Part shown: positions 50,353-54,944 of the stretch, piece by piece
Layout: each line of letters starts with the position of its first letter
Numbering within the stretch: the first letter of the stretch is position 1
DNA from: Nocardia amamiensis NBRC 102102
Lineage (GTDB): Bacteria > Actinomycetota > Actinomycetes > Mycobacteriales > Mycobacteriaceae
Reading direction: 5' to 3'
NCBI RefSeq assembly: GCF_001612745.1
Contig: NZ_BDBA01000091.1
Location: 1 to 54,944 of the forward strand
Length of the DNA stretch: 54,944 nt
Notes under the pieces: model-generated
Database searches by the model: none
What the model was told of the DNA's origin: nothing
Seen by the model: only the letters and a program-made list of their open reading frames with translations
Translations under genes and position numbers: made by a program

Positions 50353-51261
50353 TCAATCGGCATTCCAGTTCGCTCGGGCTGCTGGTTCCACGTCGCCTCG
50401 GAGCAGTTGGAGGGTCGATACCGGTACACCTGCTCGCTCGCTTTCGGCCAGGGCACGACGCCAGTAGGTCCGCACCGCGTGCGCCAACGCCGTATCTACT
50501 CCGGCAGCCGTGGCGGTTTGGACGACATGCTGCGCCCCGGCCGCCATCATCCGCAGGTGGGCGATATCGCGCCAACCGCCGGTGGCGGCCATGGCTGCCA
50601 CCGCGGCGTACAGGCCCGCCATATCGCCCATCGACCGTTGTGCGTACGGCAGGAACCGTTCGATCGATTCGCCTGATCGATCGATCATGGCCAGTGCTTG
50701 CTCGAACGCGAGCAGTGCGGGCAGGAACATTGCCAGGACCGCCTGGTAGTACAGCTGCGCGAGCCCATCGTCCTCGCCGAGATACTCCGGCCGGCCCAGC
50801 GGCCGCAGCACGTCGGCACATGCAGCGAAAACATCGCGGGGGCCGCTGTAGAAGATATAGGCGGCCGAACCTCCCACGCCATCGCTGTCGGCCATGACCC
50901 CGCCGGCGAGAAATCGACCACCACGTGCACGGATCCATGCCCCCGCTGTGCGTGTGCTGTCCGGCGAGTCCGAAGAGAGGTTGACGATCGTCTTGCCCGG
51001 CAGAAGCTCGGCCACGGGCTCGAGCACGTCGTACATCGCGGCATAGTCGGTCAGGCTGAGGACGATCACCTCGCCGGCGCTCAACGCTTCTGCCGCGGTA
51101 TCCGCTCGCATGGCGCCGAATCGCACTACCGCCTCGGCCTTTTCGGAGCTGCGATTCCACACCGTCACCTTCGTGCCGGACGCACGCAACGACCGAACCA
51201 TGGCCTGCCCCATCGGTCCGAGCCCGATAACCGTCACCGAACCAGCTGACTCAGCCATCAT
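50353..51261 (-). CDS. Imine-reductase-like NAD(P)-dependent oxidoreductase
   Basis: The 302-residue enzyme starts at ATG (MMAESAGSVTVIGLGPMGQA) with GAGGA upstream. It has the NADP site VIGLGPMGQAMVRSL then VTVWNRSSEKAEAVV, and VIVLSLTDYAAMYDVLEPV, which is characteristic of imine reductases rather than hydroxyisobutyrate dehydrogenases. The C-terminal helical domain has LYYQAVLAMFLPALLAFEQA and contributes to a dimer. Such enzymes reduce cyclic imines or catalyse reductive amination. The natural substrate is unknown. Confidence 0.8.
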   Translation of the reverse strand: MMAESAGSVTVIGLGPMGQAMVRSLRASGTKVTVWNRSSEKAEAVVRFGAMRADTAAEALSAGEVIVLSLTDYAAMYDVLEPVAELLPGKTIVNLSSDSPDSTRTAGAWIRARGGRFLAGGVMADSDGVGGSAAYIFYSGPRDVFAACADVLRPLGRPEYLGEDDGLAQLYYQAVLAMFLPALLAFEQALAMIDRSGESIERFLPYAQRSMGDMAGLYAAVAAMAATGGWRDIAHLRMMAAGAQHVVQTATAAGVDTALAHAVRTYWRRALAESERAGVPVSTLQLLRGDVEPAARANWNAD

Positions 51262-51543
51262 TTCGTTCCTCTTCCAGTACGGTTCTGCACATCGTGTCGG
51301 CGCCGGACTCGATGGTGACTGCCGCTGGCCGTGTCGGGAAGACCGCACTTCGGGGCCTGGTTACTTACGTCCAGGTTTGGGACAAGGTCCGAATGCCGCG
51401 ACTCCTACAGCAGTGGCATGGATCACACCATCGAAAGGTTGTTCACAACTACGACCGATTGGCATCACACCGGATGGGGCGTTACGCACGCCCCAATCGG
51501 CGTCGACTTCGGTGGCCGACAGACCCCGTCCCGGATCGCCCGA
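51262..51543. other. 282-base gap between two minus-strand genes
   Basis: It holds the presumed promoter of the imine-reductase-like gene, with an AT-richer part near 51400-51480. No gene is seen. Confidence 0.35.
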
Positions 51544-52284
51544 TCAGCGGGCGATAGCACTGGAGAGAAAATCCTCGAGCCGGTCGGCGAAATCCGGTGC
51601 CGCCGGGACGAAATGGCCCGCACCCGGTGCAATGAGCCGTTGTGCCCCGAGTGCGTCGGCCAGCAGGTCGCAGATCCGTTCCAGGCCAGGAGAGTGTCCG
51701 CCCGATGCGACCAGCGCAGGAATCCCGGCCGCGCGCACGGCGGTCAGGTTCGGTCGTGCTTGTCCCGGCAGACGAGCGCCCCACGCGCGGCGAATGGCTC
51801 GATCGGACAGCCGAATCCCTTCTGTATCCGGTGCCCCTGCGAGAGTGAGGAATTCGCGCAGTATTGCGGGGTCGGCGTCGAGACCATCGGTGAGCACCGT
51901 ATTTCCCAGCATCTCCAGCCGAGCCACTTCAGGATCATCAGGGGCGAGGAAGTACAGGGGTGGTTCGATGAGGGTCAGCGAGCGCACAGTCCAGGGTGCC
52001 CGGGCGGCGGCGAGAAGCGCTCCGAGTACCCCGTAGGAATGGGCGACCACGTGCGGGCGCCGGTCCCGGAATATAGCTTCGAGATCGTCCGCGTCGATCT
52101 CGAAGTCCTGTCGCCCACCCGGTGGCGGCGGACCAGCCCCGAAGCCGCGTCGGTGCACGAGCAGCAGCGTCCACCGTGCGGAGAGCGCGTGCAGCCCGGT
52201 CCAGGTTGTCTTCGGCCCGGAGCCACCGTGCACGAGTGCCACCGCGGGTCCGGTCCCATGCTCGAGGATCGTAAGATCTTGCAT
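51544..52284 (-). CDS. Alpha/beta hydrolase
   Basis: The 246-residue hydrolase has the nucleophile Ser83 in HVVAHSYGVLGALLAA, the oxyanion segment LVHGGSGPKTTW near 18-29 and the catalytic His in APGAGHFVPAAPDFADRL near the C-terminus. An acidic partner is likely in the strand before it. The fold is complete and without a signal peptide. Substrate could be an ester, lactone or C-C bond; it has no obvious pathway partners. Confidence 0.85.
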   Translation of the reverse strand: MQDLTILEHGTGPAVALVHGGSGPKTTWTGLHALSARWTLLLVHRRGFGAGPPPPGGRQDFEIDADDLEAIFRDRRPHVVAHSYGVLGALLAAARAPWTVRSLTLIEPPLYFLAPDDPEVARLEMLGNTVLTDGLDADPAILREFLTLAGAPDTEGIRLSDRAIRRAWGARLPGQARPNLTAVRAAGIPALVASGGHSPGLERICDLLADALGAQRLIAPGAGHFVPAAPDFADRLEDFLSSAIAR

Positions 52285-52367
52285 GTCTTCGAGTGTCCGC
52301 CATGCGATCGAACTCGGGCGCCGAGCCCGATCATCACGACGGAATGTCGAATCGGAACTCTGCGCCT

Positions 52368-52625
52368 TCAGGTGATGTCGGTCGCGGACGCCTTCATGGC
52401 GGCGGTCAATTGCCTGTCGGCGTCGAGGAGTTCCACTCCCATCAGCGTGCCGTCAGCTCCGAAGTCCAGTGCGGCCACAACCGTGCCGTCCTCGGTCTCG
52501 ACTGTGAGCGTAAGAGCTGCGTGCCGTTGTCCGGCGTCCTCGGCTCGGATGGCGAGGTAGGCGGCATTCGCTTGCTTGTCCCACGTCAGAGCATCGATGT
52601 AGGTCGGTTGAGATGCGTCGGTCAT
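52368..52625 (-). CDS. DUF2283 protein
   Basis: The 85-residue protein starts at ATG (MTDASQPTYIDALTWDKQAN) with GGAG eight bases upstream; the frame upstream is shadow sequence. AAYLAIRAEDAG, then VAALDFGADGTLMGVELLDA fit the DUF2283 family of small beta-rich proteins. The function of the family is not known; some members sit near toxin-antitoxin-like genes. It follows the ADP-ribosylglycohydrolase gene by 70 bases on the same strand. Confidence 0.75.
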   Translation of the reverse strand: MTDASQPTYIDALTWDKQANAAYLAIRAEDAGQRHAALTLTVETEDGTVVAALDFGADGTLMGVELLDADRQLTAAMKASATDIT

Positions 52626-52695
52626 CCGTGTATCTCCGATCCCGGACTTGTCCTTGACCGGCCGATCAGCAGCGAGATCGATCGGTTGGGTCGTC

Positions 52696-53673
52696 TCACG
52701 ACGCGCCGGATAACCATCGTCGAACGCGGCCGGATGCGGAATTCTTGCGCCGTTGTGTTCCCCGGTTCGGGTTGAACCACCCGGGCAACGGTTCTCGCGC
52801 GGCGAGCCAGCTTTGCGGCACTCCGGCGCTCGGACCGGGGCGAGCGCTGGTGCCGGTGTAGGCGGCGACGATCCCGCCGACGATTGCGCTGGTGGTGTCG
52901 ATATCTCCGTCTGCCGCAATACATGTGGTGATCGCGGCCGGGTAGTCGTCCAGGTACGTTGCGGCGACCCACATCGTGAACGGAACCGTGTTCTGGGCGG
53001 TTACCAAAGATCCGTTGCCGAGTTCACTCGCGGCCTCCCTCGGGGAGCCTCCGAGCAGGGTGCGGGCGCGGCGAATCAGTCGGGTCGTGTCACCGTCGTC
53101 GAGTCGGTCGAGAACGGCGGTGATGAATTCCTCTGATGTGGGCCGACTCCCGCGCAAGCGGGCATGAGCGGCCTGACCGGCCGCGAGCGCCACCGCGACC
53201 GCACCGAGGACGCCTTCGGGATGCAGATGCGTCACCTGCGCCGACCGGACCGCTTCGGCGGCAACTTTTTCCGGATCGCCCGCGTAGAAGGCGCCCAGCG
53301 GGGCGACCCGCATGGCTGCGCCGTTGCCGCAGGAACCCTGGTGATCGAACACGGCTCCGGCCACTTGCCGCCAGTGCGCGCCGTCCCGGATCCGGCGCAA
53401 TGTGTCGGCTGCTAGGAAGCCGTAGTCCCGGCTCGGGTCGAACCGTCGCGCGAAGGCGGCGGCAAGCCGATCCTGGTCGATTCCACCGTGACCGCAGAGT
53501 TCGGCGACCACGGTGCAGGCCATTTCGGTGTCGTCGGTCCATCCCCACTGTCGGGCAGGGAGATTGCCTGCCCGAAGATCCGGAATCGATCGGCCCATGA
53601 TGGGGTATACCGCCCCCAACGCATCCCCGACAGACAGTCCATCGAGTGAATCGAGCATTAGATCAACATGCAT
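52696..53673 (-). CDS. ADP-ribosylglycohydrolase (DraG-like)
   Basis: The 325-residue enzyme has the two metal-binding blocks of the family: GWTDDTEMACTVVAEL near residue 45 and AADGDIDTTSAIVGGIVAAY near 260. It starts at an ATG giving MHVDLMLDSLDGLSVGDALG; GTG or ATG codons further up lack ribosome sites, and ATG 53658 is another option. It removes ADP-ribose from proteins or small molecules using Mg. The last 50 residues are Arg-rich and divergent. No ADP-ribosyltransferase gene is adjacent. Confidence 0.85.
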   Translation of the reverse strand: MHVDLMLDSLDGLSVGDALGAVYPIMGRSIPDLRAGNLPARQWGWTDDTEMACTVVAELCGHGGIDQDRLAAAFARRFDPSRDYGFLAADTLRRIRDGAHWRQVAGAVFDHQGSCGNGAAMRVAPLGAFYAGDPEKVAAEAVRSAQVTHLHPEGVLGAVAVALAAGQAAHARLRGSRPTSEEFITAVLDRLDDGDTTRLIRRARTLLGGSPREAASELGNGSLVTAQNTVPFTMWVAATYLDDYPAAITTCIAADGDIDTTSAIVGGIVAAYTGTSARPGPSAGVPQSWLAAREPLPGWFNPNRGTQRRKNSASGRVRRWLSGAS

Positions 53674-53827
53674 CGCGTGCGATGGTAGCCATACCGAATA
53701 GTCGGCGCCAACTATTGCGGCGGTTGCGGATGGCGCGGTAGCCACGGGTGGCCCGAGCTGAACATTCCGACCGCGAACCCGTCCCGGTGGGTGTCGCGGA
53801 CGGTGCCGACGTTGTGGACTATTGCCG

Positions 53828-53920
53828 TCACCGCGAGTGCGCTACCAGAGTCTCGGCCAGGTCCGGCTGGTTGCCTGCGGCGACGGCGTGGAGGGATTCG
53901 GCCACAGTACGGCGACTCAT
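53828..53920 (-). CDS. 30-residue ORF coupled to the ABC transporter
   Basis: An ATG overlaps the ABC transporter stop (ATGA) and opens a 30-residue frame, MSRRTVAESLHAVAAGNQPD then LAETLVAHSR. The peptide is helical, with no family match. The coupling is as tight as for real operon partners. It may be a small regulatory peptide or the start of a gene that was truncated. Confidence 0.35.
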   Translation of the reverse strand: MSRRTVAESLHAVAAGNQPDLAETLVAHSR

Positions 53921-54944
53921 TCGCTCGCTAGTGGTGTCAGGGCCGCACTCCAGAAGTCGGCATAGCGGCCACCGCTGCGCAGCAGTTCGTCGTGGCTGCC
54001 CTCTTCCACGATCCGGCCGTTGTCCAGGAAGACGATGCGATCGGCGCGCCGGACAGTCCGCAGCCGATGCGCGACCATCACCACTGTCCTGCCTGCCATC
54101 AGACGCTCGATTCCCTCGTGGACCGCGGCTTCGTTGACCGGGTCCAGTGCGGAGGTCACCTCGTCCAGCAGCACGATAGGCGCGTTCTTCAGCAGCGCCC
54201 GCGCGATCGAAACGCGTTGGCGCTCACCACCGGAAAGCAACGCGCCGCCCTCGCCGACGTTGGCCGCCCATCCGCCGGGCAGTCGCTGGATCACTTCGTC
54301 CAACCGTGCCGCGGTCGCTGCCGCCCGCACGTCGGCGTCGTCGGCATCGGGACGGCCGAGACGCACGTTCTCCTCGATGGTGCCGTCGAAGAGATAGACG
54401 TCCTGGAAGACGATGGCGATCTGCTGCATCAGCACGTCGGTGCTGATCGCGCGCACATCCACCCCGCCCACACGCACCGTGCCCGCGTTCACGTCGTAGA
54501 ACCGCGCGAGCAGCTGCAGCAATGTGCTCTTACCCGCACCCGACGGTCCGACAACGGCAAGCCGCTGTCCCTCGGGCACGAGCAGCGATACGTCGTCGAT
54601 CACCGTGCGGTCGCCGTGCTCGAAGGCGACGGACTCGAACGCCACGTCATGGCCGACCGGCTGAATCGGTTCGGGAGCTTCCGGCAGCGGCTCGGTGCGC
54701 AAGACTGTGTCGAGTCCGGCGAGCCCGACACGCGCGCCGCGCATCTGTCCACCGATTTCCGACAGCGACAGCAGCGGATCCGCACAGCGGGCGGCCAGCA
54801 CGAGGATCGCCAAAACTTCTGCTACACCGATATTTCCGCCTAGCGCGAGGTAGGCGCCCAAGGCGAGCAGCGCGGTGAATGCCGCTTGCACCGTGAGCGT
54901 CAGGCCCACGATGCCGGGCAGCGCCGACAGCAAGGACCGGCGGG
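53917..54944 (-). CDS. ABC exporter with fused membrane and ATPase domains, 3' part
   Basis: The frame is open to the right edge, so the start lies outside. What is visible is the end of the membrane domain (GIVGLTLTVQAAFTALLALG) and the complete ATPase: Walker A GPSGAGKST, Q loop IAIVFQDVYLFDGTI, signature LLSGGERQRVSIARALL, Walker B IVLLDEVTSALD and VMVAHRLRTVRRAD. The type fits half-size exporters and IrtA/IrtB-like siderophore transporters. A partner half may lie beyond the window. Confidence 0.88.
   Translation of the reverse strand, partial: RRSLLSALPGIVGLTLTVQAAFTALLALGAYLALGGNIGVAEVLAILVLAARCADPLLSLSEIGGQMRGARVGLAGLDTVLRTEPLPEAPEPIQPVGHDVAFESVAFEHGDRTVIDDVSLLVPEGQRLAVVGPSGAGKSTLLQLLARFYDVNAGTVRVGGVDVRAISTDVLMQQIAIVFQDVYLFDGTIEENVRLGRPDADDADVRAAATAARLDEVIQRLPGGWAANVGEGGALLSGGERQRVSIARALLKNAPIVLLDEVTSALDPVNEAAVHEGIERLMAGRTVVMVAHRLRTVRRADRIVFLDNGRIVEEGSHDELLRSGGRYADFWSAALTPLASE

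Overview
The window is a chromosomal segment of a high-GC, mycolate-type actinobacterium, most probably Nocardia (Rhodococcus is the main alternative). The pointers are the very high GC codon usage with GTG starts, a MarP-type acid-resistance protease, a DUF3556 membrane protein, a conservon-type kinase/roadblock/DUF742 operon, a P450 resembling the conservon-associated CYP157 group, QsdR-like and KstR-like TetR regulators, and many lipid or steroid beta-oxidation genes. No rRNA, tRNA, CRISPR array, transposase or phage gene was recognised. The species call is inference.

Layout. 1-3.7 kb: the 3' part of a PP2C-like phosphatase, a DUF6882-like protein and a long-chain-alcohol-oxidase-like GMC flavoprotein. 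3.7-6.9 kb (minus): a cvnABC conservon that lacks the usual cvnD GTPase. 7.1-8.9 kb (minus): a Gly/Ser-rich secreted protein and a DUF4239 membrane protein. 9.4-20.6 kb (plus): a lipid/steroid-type catabolic region with thiolase, a paired acyl-CoA dehydrogenase heteromer, TetR, PucR-type regulator, acyl-CoA synthetase, DUF3556 protein, CrtI-like oxidoreductase and an OhrR-type MarR. 20.6-23.9 kb (minus): phosphoribosyltransferase, a P450 without the K-helix ExxR motif, and an APH-like kinase. 24.2-25.2 kb: a short SDR followed by a repeat-rich spacer that runs into the 3' end of marP.

26.4-33.2 kb (minus) is a tightly coupled operon: GntR/UTRA regulator, two-cluster ferredoxin, substrate-binding lipoprotein with a C-terminal NosL-like domain, permease, ATPase, and an AprA/FrdA-like flavoprotein fused to a HEAT-repeat domain. 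It looks like one uptake-plus-redox pathway, possibly for an organosulfur compound, and is the best candidate for an undescribed system. A D-cysteine-desulfhydrase-like PLP enzyme, coupled to a QsdR-like TetR, and an acyl-CoA dehydrogenase follow. 37.2-41.3 kb: a large LuxR-family ATPase regulator divergent from an EHN-type epoxide hydrolase, which ends in a strong hairpin terminator.

41.4-46.4 kb (minus): a probable immune module with an XRE/TPR regulator, a TIR-TM-WD40 protein with 14 WD40 repeats, and a small RipA/SLATT-like membrane protein. 47.0-49.2 kb: an FAD monooxygenase/TetR operon. 49.3-54.9 kb (minus): an unknown protein, an imine-reductase-like enzyme, an alpha/beta hydrolase, a DUF2283 protein, an ADP-ribosylglycohydrolase, a 30-residue ORF and the 3' part of an exporter-type ABC transporter cut by the window edge. 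Calls rest on motif recognition in translated sequence; no database search was possible.
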